Shown here one piece after another: positions 11,071-22,921 of a DNA stretch of 64,000 bases. The position numbers were made by a program, and so were the translations under genes. The stretch is taken from the NCBI GenBank assembly GCA_010093515.1, contig MU001688.1, forward strand, positions 79,940 through 143,939, read 5' to 3'. Source of the stretch: Lineolata rhizophorae. Lineage: Eukaryota > Ascomycota > Dothideomycetes > Lineolatales > Lineolataceae. Positions within the stretch are counted from its first letter, which is position 1. Each line of letters starts with the position of its first letter. The notes below the pieces were generated by a model, which was not told the DNA's origin, searched no databases, and saw only the letters and a program-made list of their open reading frames with translations.

Positions 11071-14000
11071 CCGCCGGTCCTCGTCCCCCTTGGAGGAGCT
11101 CCCGTGTTCTCCAAGCCCCCTCGTCCTGCCTATCGGCCTCTGGGCCCACGCGATGCCGCCGTGCGCGCCGAGAAGATCCCTGACCTTGTGAAGCGTCAAG
11201 TGAAGCTTCCAGAGTCAGAGCGCTTCATCCACGGGGGAGCCAACAACGGCGCCAGGAGGGGTCCCTTGAGCGGCAACGAGGCCACTGATTGGGCTCCCCG
11301 GGTAGGCTTTCGGCCGACCTTTGTTCGGGTCAAAGAGAGCGGGCGTGAAGGGTCTTGCACCGCCGAGACCATATTGGAAACATAATATCGTCCGCCACCG
11401 TTCGGGACGGTTTCACCTTTGTCATGGACTATGGCGCGCCCCGTGTTTCGATGGGATGTGCGACAGGGGTTGGGAAGGTCGGGTACCTTGCATATGTATA
11501 TGTACATACCGAGACGGAGAAAGGCGTAGCTCTGCAGCACTGCAGTATGTAGGACCCTCAGTCGCGAACGTTCCGCCAGCAACCCAGCCGGCCGGGGGAA
11601 ATGGTTGTTCGAGACCCCCGCGATGTGATGGTCGGGTGGCCGGCCCACTCGCGCGGACTCAATTGTTTGGCGGACGCCGTGGAGGTCTCACACAGGGTTG
11701 CCGCCGTGGACGTAACGGGAAGCCGTGCAATTCGCCGCTCGTCCATTTTTAGGCCCCGGGGGCTGCGCGCTTGCTCTCGTCGCTGTGTCGGTCACCTGCG
11801 CGCGTCCACGACACGGCGATGGTAGGCTGTTGCTTTGGTGCTGGCGCTCGGGACGGGCGCTTCCCGAACCAGAGAAATTCGTCGAGGGCGGACGCCACTC
11901 GGCGGGGGGTCAGATAGGCTGGTGTGCCACGGCGTCGGACGACCCTTTCTTTGGCCCTCGGACTCCCGGCGTGAAGCTGCCTGCACAGCCCCAAGCCCCA
12001 GGATTGCAGGAGAGCGGAGTAAGGGTCGGCCGCGGGACGACGGCGGCTGGCTCCGGGGTCTCCCACGCGCCGGGGTCCGACTGTAGTCTGTACCGTGAAG
12101 CCGCCCCGCTAGTCCCGAGCGGGCAGTTCACGAATCGGGGGGTCGTCATCTCATTGGCGGGCCGCTTTCCCCGTGACCCGTCGAAGGGTTAGCTAAGCGG
12201 CAGCCCGCGTCTCAGGCTCAACCGCCCCGCGTTTCAAGACCCCGAGCGGGCCCCCCTTCTCGCCTTCTCGGCCCAGGCTCGGCTCGCGCCAATCCTGGCC
12301 CGCCATCGTTTCAACCGGTCCCGCAAGGGGCCGGTTTCACACTCCGCGCCCGCTTGCACCGGAGCATACAAGAGCGTGTCTGCCGAATTCTCTGGATTCC
12401 GTCTGCGCTTTTCAGGGTGCCTCCTGCGTAGCCGCCGGCCGAGTCGGGGCCGCGCCCCCCTTTTCTTTACCCCGCTGGCGCATTGGCGCAAAACTTAATT
12501 CGCTAAGGTTAAATCGTGGCGTCCCGTGGCGCTGTTCGCCTAGCGGCGAACAGAGCAGTGGTCCGACAGACCCCGGCGCTATTGCTTTTTCCTCCATTGT
12601 CACGTCGCCTTCGCTCCCGAGGCCAACATGGAAACCTTGCATTCGCCGTTGTTCTGGAGGCATTATTTTCTGGCGTCATGCGGTCGGAACTCGGCATGCG
12701 GTTTTTCGCCCCTCGCTTCAAGGCGTTGTTCTGTAGGGATTTCGTTGAGCGTGCGCGCAGTGGCGGGCGCGAAGGATTCGCCGCTTCTGTTGTACTGCAA
12801 CGGACTCCCGCAGGTACATACGCTGGGCAGTAAGTCCGTAGAACGAACGAGGCCGCTACGTCCTGCTGGGTGGCGAACTTTGGTCCTTCAGACGCGAGCG
12901 CCGGGTAACTTCCGAATCGGGCACCAGGATGGTCCAACTGCCTGCCAAGTTGCCAAGGTTAGCCCTCCACCGTAGTACAAGATGTTTCCGTTCACAAGGT
13001 TTTCATTTATCTCTTGAACGAAGACGACGATCTTGGGAATCGATTGAAACGACTCCGACGCACTCCTGGCGTGCCAAACACGGGGTTCGTTTCAATCTCC
13101 TCGCTGATCCCAAACCTTCCACCGCTCCCACTCTCAAATTTCTCTTCCTAGGTCCCTGGGTGCCCATGCCTGATGATCCCGAGTCCTTATCTCGTTCGTG
13201 TTGTTCAATTGGAGGCTCTTTTTGCCAGCCGCAAAGTTTCCTTTCATCTGCACGGGATGGGCATGGCTGCCGTGACTATCGTTGAAGTCATTTGAAGAGC
13301 CTTGCATTTTCTTGTCTATCAACTCTACCCTTAGAGCTAGCGCCTCGCCGTCGGCCGCACGCGTATAATTTCGTGGAGTGCTCAAATCCTTACTATTGTA
13401 ATTTGTGCCATCCGTACCCTGATGGTCATACTGAGCCATTTAGTCTTCGAACGCAACACAAACTTCCAACAAGTCTTCTGCTCGCAAGGACTCGGCCAGA
13501 CAACCGAACAGTTTTTGACTGCTTGAAATCACGACAAAGTTCCCCTCGTTCTCGACATGCCTTGCATGTTCAGAACACTGTTTCTCAGGGCGGAAGCCAC
13601 CAGATGTTGTCCTTCGTACGCCGTTTTGATTCCGCTCGCCTTAACCCCCCGCAGATGTGCAGTAAGAGCACATTCTCGGCGAGCGGCTAGACTGGCAGCA
13701 CGGTACGCGGATATCTCAAGTGCGAGACCGACGGGCAGCCATAGTGTGCGAGACTTCACCGTTCCAATCCGCGTTGCCTATTGAGGCGTGTTGCTAGCCG
13801 CCCAAAGAGGCTTTGTGGTCTTCGGCACCAGAATCTCGAATTAGTTGACTACCGAATGTTCAGGATCTCGGCCTCAAAATTTCGAGAGGTAGACCGTGCG
13901 GAGAGCGCAGAAGTGTGGTACATAGCTGGGAAGTACCGAATGATGGAAATCGCGCCCCGTCACGTGTACTGGTGTCGCGGTTTCCTGCCCTCTGGAAACG

Positions 14001-15213
14001 CGTCGCGTTCTCCAAAAAGCCTACTGGCCTCAAGTCCGGCTTAAGCGTCTATCACTACAACGTGCTTAGGATCCGTACAGCTACTTTCGAACAGGAATGC
14101 GCTTGATGTTGCAACGTGGAGACATTTGCGTTCACCTAGCGCTGGAGTAGGACTTGCGTACGCCATCGGCAATTAGAGCAATGATTCTAATGGTCTTTTT
14201 TTTTGCGTTGCATTCTTTTGTCGCAATCACACTCATAGGAGCCCAAGACTTAGCGCAAAGCATATTCCCACAGCTGCTTACATCACGACGCACACTGAGC
14301 AGTGTCGCTCAATCCTAGGTCCACCAACCCGAGGCAAACGAGCTTCACCGTGACCACACCTAACTTCCATCCACCGGTGAGCAGAACCACGGAGGAGCGC
14401 CCGACCTGCAAGTCAAGCTTAATATCGACCACGCCCCCGCATTTTTTCGATCGACAGGGGTATTTCGAAAAACCGCTGCGAGGACGTTTCCGTGCCCGAT
14501 CCCGCTAGCGTGGCTATAGATTGCCATGCTTAAGGCCTGGGCTGCGCGTCCGGAGCCACCAATGGGCAGCCAGATCAATTTGAAGCAGCTGGCGCCAACG
14601 CGCGTCTGATTGGTCCGCAGCGGGTCGGAATTCCAATCCGGTAATCTGCTACGCCAATTTATTCCTTTTCTTTTCCACCTCTTCTCCGCATTCAGCATAT
14701 TAAAAGAGTTTCCACTCTTTTGTTCTTTTCTTTCCTCTTGGTTTTTTTGTCCAGCAACTACCGGCTTGTGCCTCCCCCCCAGCTTCGTTACGTGCCGCCC
14801 CAGAAATCCGAGATCCCAGTCCCTAGCCCGCACAATATGCCCCGAACGCGGGGAAAAATTTTGCAGCACTGCAGGGGCGGCGCAATATGGGGAAACCAGA
14901 GGATTGGGCGGTTTGGCTCGCCCTGCTGGATGTGGCCGCGGCGGGTCTACTGGCAGGGCTGCTGGGCTACTGGTCTGCTGGGTTCCTGCCGGGACGGAGC
15001 TGGTCATGAGAGGAGCCGCATATCAGACGCAATCAAAATGGATGGTGACAGAGATTGACCCGGAAGACCTAAAGGCTATATGACGGGCTTGGCCCCGCCC
15101 CCGTTGGCGTAAGCACCGTCGTACGGCGTCGCCCATTCTTTCAAATTTCCATTGCTGTTCGTTCCTCGCGGAGCTTTTTCTTTGGCAAGAAGAGGTCTCT
15201 GCGTCTCTGCACG
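11071..15213. other. 4.1-kb intergenic region, no supported gene
   Basis: Many overlapping frames of 60-215 codons exist on both strands, expected for GC-rich DNA; none shows a domain, a credible ATG context or splice-joined continuation. Composition drops in GC after about 13,000. The last few hundred bases are the GMC oxidoreductase promoter and leader. Confidence 0.5.
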
Positions 15214-17593
15214 ATGGCGCGCTTGTCGAGCTTGGTGGCCGCCGTGACGGGCCTGCTGGCGCTCGCGGCGGGCGTATCCGCGATGCCGCTGTCGGCGTAT
15301 CAGGCGCGCGAGAAGCGGCAAGCGTTGGAGCTGGCCGACTCGTATGACTACGTGATTGTCGGCGGGGGCACGGCTGGGCTGACCATCGCGGACCGCCTGA
15401 CTGAGGATCCGGACGGTGCGTCTCCATCAATGCGCTTCGCTCAACCCCCATTGGCCGAACCACGGGCCCCGAGAGAGCCACGAGACACGCCCGCTAACTC
15501 GCTCCCGCAGTCTCCGTCCTGGTCATCGAGTACGGCTACTTCGACACGTCCGAGGCGCAGCTCAGCAACCAGGCCACGGGCGGCTTCAACCCGCGCTTCA
15601 CGTACAACATAACGTCGCAGCCGCAGGAGCAGCTGGACGGGCGGCAGTTCCCGGTCGGGGCCGGGTGCATCGTCGGCGGCAGCTCGGGCGTCAACGGCAT
15701 GATGTTTGACCGCGGCTCGGCCGAGGACTACGACAACTTTGCCCGAGCCGGCTACGAGGACTCGGACTGGACGTGGGAGGGCTTGCTCCCGTATTTCAAG
15801 AAGGTCAGTTGAGGGCGTTAGGGTGTTGGTGCTGGTTGAGCAAGGGGGTTGGTAAGGGAGGGAATGGGAAGTGTGGAAATGGGAGAGAGGTCTTTGAGTT
15901 GCCGTGGCAAGTGACGAAGCTGATTCGAGAGCGCAGAGCGTCAAATTCTGGCCCATGCCCGAGGATCGCGCCGAGACGTACGGGTTTACCATGGACATTG
16001 ACGCCGCGTATGGCGGCGACGGGCCCATCTGGGCTTCCATGCCCCCCTGGCAATGGCCTGCGCAGCGTACGTTCAACCCGCAAGAGCAACAGCGATAGCT
16101 CCCCTTAAGCACGCGTAATCGCCATGCAACCTACTAACACGATGTCCGCTCCGCAGAGATCCAATGGGACGCCTGGAAGGACATCCCGGGCGTCGAGTTC
16201 CCCGCCGAGGGCGCCGCCGGCGTCGCCGGCGTCTTCTGGTTCCCGTCGTCTGTGGATCCGCGCACGTGGACGCGCTCGTTCGCGCGCTTCGGGTACTACG
16301 AGGAGGTGATGCCGCGCGAGAACTACCACATCATCACGGGCCACCAGGTCGTGCGGGTGAACCTGGACAACAGCAGCACGCCGCTGGCAACGGGGGTGAC
16401 GATCAAGCCGCGCGAGGTCAACAGCACCACGTTTGAGGTGAAGGCCGATAAGGAGGTTATTGTGTCGGCGGGGTCGCCGCATACGCCGCAGGTGCTACAG
16501 CTGAGCGGGATCGGGCCCCGGGAGTGGATCGAGGCGCTGGGGGTGGAGGTCCGTGTCGAGTTGCCGGGCGTGGGCATGAATTATCAGGACCATCCGATGG
16601 TGAACATGTTGTTCAACTGTGAGCGCACCCTTCCTTCTTCCGTCCTCTGCCCTTTCATATCATCCTTCCCCCTGCCGCTTTAGAACAGCAGCCGCCTAGC
16701 CACTAACGCATTCGCTCCCCGCGTCGTCCAATCGCCAGACCAGAACTCCACCGAGCCAAGCCAGTTGACCATGTTCACCAACTCGTCCTTCCGCGCCGAA
16801 GCGCAGCGCATGTTCGAAGAGGACGGCGACGGCCCGCTCACCATCGGGGTCGGCAACTCGGGCGCCTTCCTCGGCCTGCCCGTCGTGTCGCCGGACCGGT
16901 ACGAGGACATCGCGGCCGCGCTCGAGGCCCAGGACCCGGCCGACTTCCTGCCGCCGGGCACCCACGAGACGGTGCTCGCGGGCGCCCGCCGCCAGCACGA
17001 GGTCCTCGCCGCCAGCTACCGGTCGCCCGCCGCGGCCGTGTACGAGCTGCCGTTCGTGGGCGGCGGCGGGGCCTCCATCATCGCGCTCAAGGCCGCCAGC
17101 CGGGGCACGGTGCGCGTCGACCCGGAGGACCCGCTCGGCGACCCGCTGATCGACTGGCGGGCGCTGTCGAACCCGCTGGACGCGACCGTCATGGTGGAAA
17201 TGGTGAAGCTGACGCGGCGGTGGATGGGCGGCCCGACCATGGCCAGGCTCGGCCCCGTCGAGTTCTCCCCCGGGCCCGACGTCCAGACGGACGAGGAGAT
17301 CGAGGAGTGGGTGCGGAGCACGTATAATCCGCAGCTGTATCACCCGGTCGGCGTGTCGGCCATGGCGCCAAGGGAGCTGGGCGGCGTGGTGAGCGACGAG
17401 TTGTTTGTGCACGGGACGAGGGGGCTGCGCGTGGTGGATGCGAGCATCATGCCGTTGGTGCCGGGGACGCATACGAGCTCGACTGTTTACGCTATTGCGG
17501 AGAAGGTGAGCGATGGACGCAAATTTTGAGATGAAGAATGGCTGCTGACTTGTTTGGAACCAGGCTGCCGACATGATCAAGGCTAGCGCTTGA
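15214..17593 (+). CDS. Secreted GMC-family FAD oxidoreductase (glucose oxidase/aryl-alcohol oxidase type)
   Basis: Six exons, 15214-15415, 15511-15803, 15937-16066, 16157-16618, 16739-17505 and 17564-17593, join in frame to 627 residues. A signal peptide (about 1-23) precedes an EKR dibasic site. The FAD-binding motif VIVGGGTAGL, GMC signature 1 (GAGCIVGGSSGVNGM) and signature 2 (GSPHTPQVLQLSGIG) are present. The C-terminal catalytic region has the proton-relay His564 (LYHPVG) and His607 (PGTHTSS), followed by AIAEKAADMIK. These enzymes oxidise alcohols or sugars with FAD, using oxygen or another acceptor. The substrate cannot be read from sequence. It lies about 1.1 kb upstream of a co-oriented phenol-hydroxylase-type gene, compatible with joint aromatic metabolism. 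Confidence 0.92.
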
Positions 17594-18692
17594 GTCGAGA
17601 CCGGACGATGAGTTCGTCATTCTCGGCCAATAACAATTCAGGGAAATACACACAATTTCAATTGCCACTCGGCGCATGGGCTAAACTGGGCTCTTTTTTC
17701 TTTTCTTTCCCTTTTTTTATTCTAGCCAATGAGTGACGACTCTTGATTGTGTCCCCCACGAAATCCGCATTGCTGCCGGCCATGCTCCCTAGGTCTCGCG
17801 TCCACCCCAGCGGAACGTCGTAGATCCAGGGCCCCCCAATATCCTTAAAAACCTAGCCGCGCCACTGATCCTCGGGAATCTACCCGCTCTGCGAGGGCTG
17901 GGTCGGGAGGGCGCCGTACCGCTTGCCAGCTCCCCCATCTTCGATTTGTCGTCTTTCTGTCAGCAGCCCGCGACCCCGGCAGCCATAGCACCTACGTAGC
18001 ACATAGCACCCGCAGCAAGGACCCCGCGCGCCAACAGCCGCCCACCTGCCGGCGCATCTGCCCCGCTGCCCCGCACCCGGCCTCCCAGACCCCGCACCCC
18101 CTTCGCCGACTCCCAGTGCCCCGCGCGCGCCTCCCAGGACCGACCTGAGCACTACCTAGTTGCGCGTAGCGCATGGTCTAATTGGAGCGCGGCTCGTTGG
18201 CCGCGCGGAGATGCTCCGCTCGCGGCAAGAGGGGATGGAGCTCCACTGACGGGCCCCCGCTATAGCTCCTCGCTGCCTTCCATGGCCCAAAGCATCCCGG
18301 GAGGCTGGGCCCCAGCTCCCAAGGTGCAGGAATGAGCGTTGAGCGGCACGGCGGCCTTGCTTCTGTGCCACGGGAACCGGCATGCTACATACATACCTGC
18401 TTACCTAGTGCTTCCGGACTGGTTTTTAAAGCCGCCTGGGCCTCGGCCCCTACGGACGAGACCGCAAAAGCCGGATCGTTATTGCCGCCGCATGCAAGTC
18501 CGCGGTTTCACGTCCTTTTATCATTCTGCGCTCTCTCACTCAAGCTTTGTATTGGAGAACAAAACAAAAGGAGCTTCTTTCGTTTTCCTTCCTTCGTCCC
18601 TTCTCTTCGGATTACCGCCCCGTGGTAGCTAGCTACCTGGCAGGCTACTAAGAGCGCAACACAGCTCCCGATCCCAGAGGCAGCAACCAGCC
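17594..18692. other. Intergenic with two adjacent hairpins
   Basis: Holds the GMC 3' flank and the monooxygenase promoter. Two perfect inverted repeats sit nearly end to end at 18187-18206 (7-bp arms, loop TCGTTG) and 18205-18219 (6-bp arms, loop ATG). No tRNA T-arm or acceptor stem is present, so they are not called as an RNA gene. Confidence 0.5.
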
Positions 18693-21528
18693 ATGCCTGG
18701 AGCAGCCGTCCCAGAGTCCGAATGCGATGTGTACGTCGGCACCTCGCTTTCAACAAACAATCTCATTGCTCCCGAGCTCCTACAGAATGCTGACCCGTGC
18801 GCCTCCTTTCGCAGCCTCATCGTGGGCGCCGGCCCCGCGGGGTGAGTTCTCTCTACCGCGATAATCACAACCATACCACCGCAACACAACCCCTCTTCCC
18901 ACCCACAACAAACACCCACCACCGCAGCCCCCAACAATAACCCCCCTTCACCCCCTATTCATTCTCCCACGCTAACCCACAACCCCCGTCAACCCCCCTT
19001 CTCAACAGCCTCATGCTCACGGCCTGGATGGCGCGCCTCGGCGTCAAAGCGCGCACCGTCGACAAGCGCGGCACCAAGGTCTTCGCCGGCCAGGCCGACG
19101 GCCTGCAGTGCCGCAGCCTCGAGATCTTCGACAGCTTCGGCTTCGCCGACCGCGTGCTCAAGGAGGCCAATCACATGACCGAGGCACGACGCCCATATCC
19201 TTTTTGCTCGGGATGCCCATGTGCTTCGGCGGCGTTTTGAGGCGCGATGCCGCGAAAATGCTAACGTCGCGACCGGTGCCGTTGTAGTTCTGCATGTGGG
19301 TACGTCAAGTTCGCTCGCGGCCGACGGCAGGGTCGAAAGCACACCCCCAGCCCCCTCACACCACCAGTCCGCTCCGCTCCTTCTAACTCCCCAGGACCCC
19401 AGAACCCCGGCCCTGACGGCGCGATCCGCCGCTCTGACTCCATCCCCGACACCCTGGTCGGCGTGTCGCGCTTCCAGGAAGTGGTCCTGCACCAGGGCCG
19501 GATCGAGCGCTTCTTCCTCGACCATATCTCGAAGCACTCGTCGCTACGTATCGAGCGGGGGGTTCTCCCGGAGGCGCTCGCCATCGACGAGGGCAGCGTG
19601 GACGACCCGCTCGCGCACCCCATCACCGTCACGCTGCGCCACCTGACCGAGGAGGAGGCGACGCCGCACCAGGCAGCGGGGGCGGCCAGTGGGAGCAAGA
19701 ATGCGAATGGGGAGCAGCCGAGCGATGGGCTGTTCAGGAGTAATTTGGCCGAGGACGATACGGATGAGCTGATTAGGAAGAGCAGTGGGCGCGAGGGGAG
19801 CACGGAGGTGGTGAGGTGTAAGTATATGGTTGGGTGTGATGGGGCGCATAGTTGGACGAGGAGGCAGCTAGGGTTTGAGATGCAGGGCGAGGCGACGGAT
19901 TTCATCTGGGGCGTTCTGGGTAGGTCCTTCGAGGCTGTTGCTGCGGCTGCGGCTGCGGCTGCGACGCTTGTGAGTTTGTCTTAGCGACGGGTCGTGCTGA
20001 TTTATATGTGCGACGCTGCAGATATCATCCCATTGACAGATTTCCGTGAGTTTCCTTCATATCATATGAATGGGCGGATGCACGAAACAAGGAGCGCGTG
20101 AACTGACTAATGGCTACTAGCCGATATCCGGTGCCGCTGCGCGATCCACAGCGCCGACTCCGGCAGCGTCATGGTGATACCGCGCGAGAACAAGCTGGTC
20201 CGTCTGTACATACAGCTCAAGGAGATCGTGCCGGACGCGAGCGGCCGCGCAGACCGGTCCAAGATCACGCCCGAGACCATCCTCAAGGCCGCCCAGAAGA
20301 CGCTGAGCCCGTACAAGCTCGACTACGAGTACTGCGACTGGTGGACGGCGTATCAGGTACGGCGTTTACCCTAGAGCCTTCCCCTTTACCACTCGGATAT
20401 CGACCCAGGATACTTCGTCTGGTTGATGGAGTGCGGTAGTAGGTAGCTAACTGGGCATGAACGGGCGAACAGATCGGCCAACGCGTCGGCACCAACTTTG
20501 ACGCCCACCAGCGCGTCTTCCTCGCCGGCGACGCCGTGCACACGCACTCGCCCAAGGCGGGCCAAGGCATGAACGTGTCGATGCAAGACGCATACAACCT
20601 CGGATGGAAAGTAGGGCTGGCGGCGCTGAACCGGATCCCGCGCGCGGCGCTCAAGACGTACCAGTCGGAGCGGCGGCGGGTGGCGCAGGACCTGATTGCC
20701 TTCGATCACAAGTTCTCGCGGCTGTTCTCGGGGCGGCCGGCCAAGGACGTCATGGACGAGGCGGGCGTGTCCATGGCCGAGTTCAAGGACGTCTTCGTCA
20801 CGGGCAGCCTCTTCGCCACGGGCCTGTCGGTCGACTACGGCGCCAGCCTGCTCGTCGCCAAGGAGGGCAGTCCCGAGGAGCAAGGCGACGGCACCAGCCT
20901 GGACGCGACGGCCGCGGGGGCGGCCCCAGAAGGGCCCCCCTTGGTCGGCAAACAGCACCTCGCTACCAACGTCAAGATGGGCATGCGCTTCCCGTCCTAC
21001 CAGGTCGTGTGCCACGCGGACGCGCGGCCCTGGCCCTTCCAGCACTTCATGCGCAGCGACGGGCGCTTCCGGCTGGTCATCTTCGCGGGCGACGTGTCGC
21101 TCGCGGGGCAGAAGGCGCGGCTGGACGGGCTGTGCAAGGCGCTCGCGGAGCCCGGGTCGTTCCTGCGGCGGCTGACGCCGGGCGACGCCGGCATCGACGC
21201 CGTGGTCGAGGTGCTGGCCCTGCACAGCGCGCCCCGGCGCGCGCTCGAGTGGCTGGCCGACTTCCCCGAGGTGCTGCACCCGTGGCGGCCGCGCTCGGGC
21301 TGGGAGTACGACCGCATCTTCGTCGACGCCGAGAGCTATCACGAGGGGCACGGCAGGGCGTACGAGGGGTACGGCGTCGATAAGGAGAGGGGGTGCGTCG
21401 TCGTGTTGAGGCCGGATCAGTACGTCGCGTACGTGGGCGAGCTGGAGGATGTGGCGGATTTGGAGAGGTATTTTGGGGCGGTGCTGTTGGAACCGGAGGT
21501 CTGGGCGGGGAGGGGGAAGGTTGCGTGA
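18693..21528 (+). CDS. FAD-dependent phenol hydroxylase-type monooxygenase (phenol 2-monooxygenase family)
   Basis: Eight exons, 18693-18730, 18815-18841, 19009-19183, 19288-19299, 19403-19919, 20022-20045, 20121-20356 and 20473-21528, give about 694 residues, close to yeast phenol hydroxylase. Motifs: dinucleotide-binding GAGPAG (17-22), HQGRIERFFLDH, the DG motif VGCDGAHSWTRRQLG, and the GD motif VFLAGDAVHTHSPKAGQGMN (Asp363), then a C-terminal thioredoxin-like domain. Such enzymes ortho-hydroxylate phenols using NADPH and oxygen. The frame between MTE and FCMW requires an intron with a GC donor (GAG|GCACGA at 19184) ending TTGTAG, followed by a 12-nt exon; both match the family's spacing. 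Substrate is unknown. Alternative: a phenol-hydroxylase-like enzyme of a biosynthetic cluster. Confidence 0.92.
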
Positions 21529-22921
21529 GGGAATTAGGGGGAGGGAGGAGACGGGAATTTCCAGGTGTCGCTGGATGCGAGAATGGTTAATGAACGTGTT
21601 AGACCCGTCTGACCTGTTTGGTTCGTTTGGCTAGTTTGATAGTATGAGTTAGTTTGGTCAGTTTGGTCGGGAGTTTGCAGGCGGGAATTGGAGCTTCTCT
21701 CTCTGCCGAAATGCAAGTGGGATTGGTCTAGAGCCAAGCCAGCAGCGATGCACGTTACTCGCAGTCAACCGGGGGAGGACGGGAATTAGCACTGCCGACT
21801 TGGAGTTGTGGCTTTTCTTCGTGAGCCAAGTCGAATGATCAGATGAACAATGGCAAGGCAGAACCCACCTCACAAAATGCCGCAGCTTCGTTCGCCGTCA
21901 GCCGTTGTGGGTCGTGATCCATTGCAAACTATGACGTACTCAGAACGAGACGAATGATTCCGGTAAACAAGGCTACTATGCAGTTTGGCAAACATGCATC
22001 CTCGGAAATAGTTCCTGGTCCATCGATGTCTACGCAGTAGGTATATTATTCCGCGGCGCGCAATTGAACGGGCCACGCTTCCGTCATTTGTCCAGCATGC
22101 GCAGACCAGTTCATTGTGGGCGACGAATGATTCTCCACAAGGACGACGGATCCATCTCTCGCCGGCATCCTTCAGACCACCGCCGCGGCGCCAAGGCGCG
22201 GAGCGCCGGCTGGCCGCATACGATTGGCCGCGCCTCACGTGCGCGGCCTCCCCGCAAATTGGCCGGGCGCGCCAAGAGCCGCGGGGCAGTGCAAGTGCCA
22301 GGCACCGCGGCCGCGACTGATGTCACTCGAACGCTTCCGGCCCACGGGCATGGGTCGATTGGAGCACCGACGACGCCGCCGGGACCGACCCGTGGATGCG
22401 CATCCCGGCGCGGTGCCGCGGCTCGGGGCCCGGCTAATTCTCTCGGCTGACCGAAGCCGAGTCCCGTGTCCAGACGCCTTTGTTGACCGCCAGGACCGGA
22501 CGACGACCTCGAAGCTCCCTCGTGAGCTCGCTCCTCACTATCCGTACATGGGTCCCGCTAGCAAGGGCGGACCCAGCACGTGTTTGTTCGTATCTGCGCG
22601 ACGACGAGAACCCAACCTGGCAGCCTCGGCGAGCACCATCGCGCCCCAGTCGGCATGTCCTTCGACGAGCTCGGATCCATCGCCATGCTGGGTGCTACCC
22701 CGGACACCATGCGAATCCTTCGCTACTACTGTAGCTTCCGACCTTGTTTCCTACCCGGTGTATTGATGTGTGTGAACGGCGGGCTGTGACCTCTTTAGGT
22801 CGTCCATATAAGCTGCCAACAGCTCCCTCCGCGATGAGAATTGGCTGGAGACCTTTCTTCTACCCGCCGACCGCACCAACACCACCGGCGCAGTGCCAAC
22901 ACCAACAAGCCCTTGCAAGCC
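21529..22921. other. Intergenic and promoter of the hydrolase
   Basis: Includes a short T/G-rich stretch with repeated GTTTGGT words (about 21,610-21,675) just after the monooxygenase gene. A CATATAAGC at about 22,805, roughly 115 bp before the next ATG, is a likely TATA element. No gene is supported. Confidence 0.5.
22804..22811 (+). promoter_or_regulatory. TATA-like element before the beta-lactamase-fold gene
   Basis: CCATATAAGC lies about 112-118 bp upstream of the ATG at 22922, followed by a C/A-rich leader. Confidence 0.45.

Noticed and set aside
13134-13690. Frames with Cys/His words near 13.4 kb
   Set aside because: Cys/His spacing does not form a known zinc finger and no consistent exon structure was found.
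16696-17580. Minus-strand frame over the GMC oxidase
   Set aside because: Antisense to exon 5, which holds the conserved GMC C-terminal motifs.
18165-18235. tRNA-like folding
   Set aside because: Hairpins are present but there is no acceptor stem pairing, no T-loop (GTTCGA) and the loop is not seven bases.
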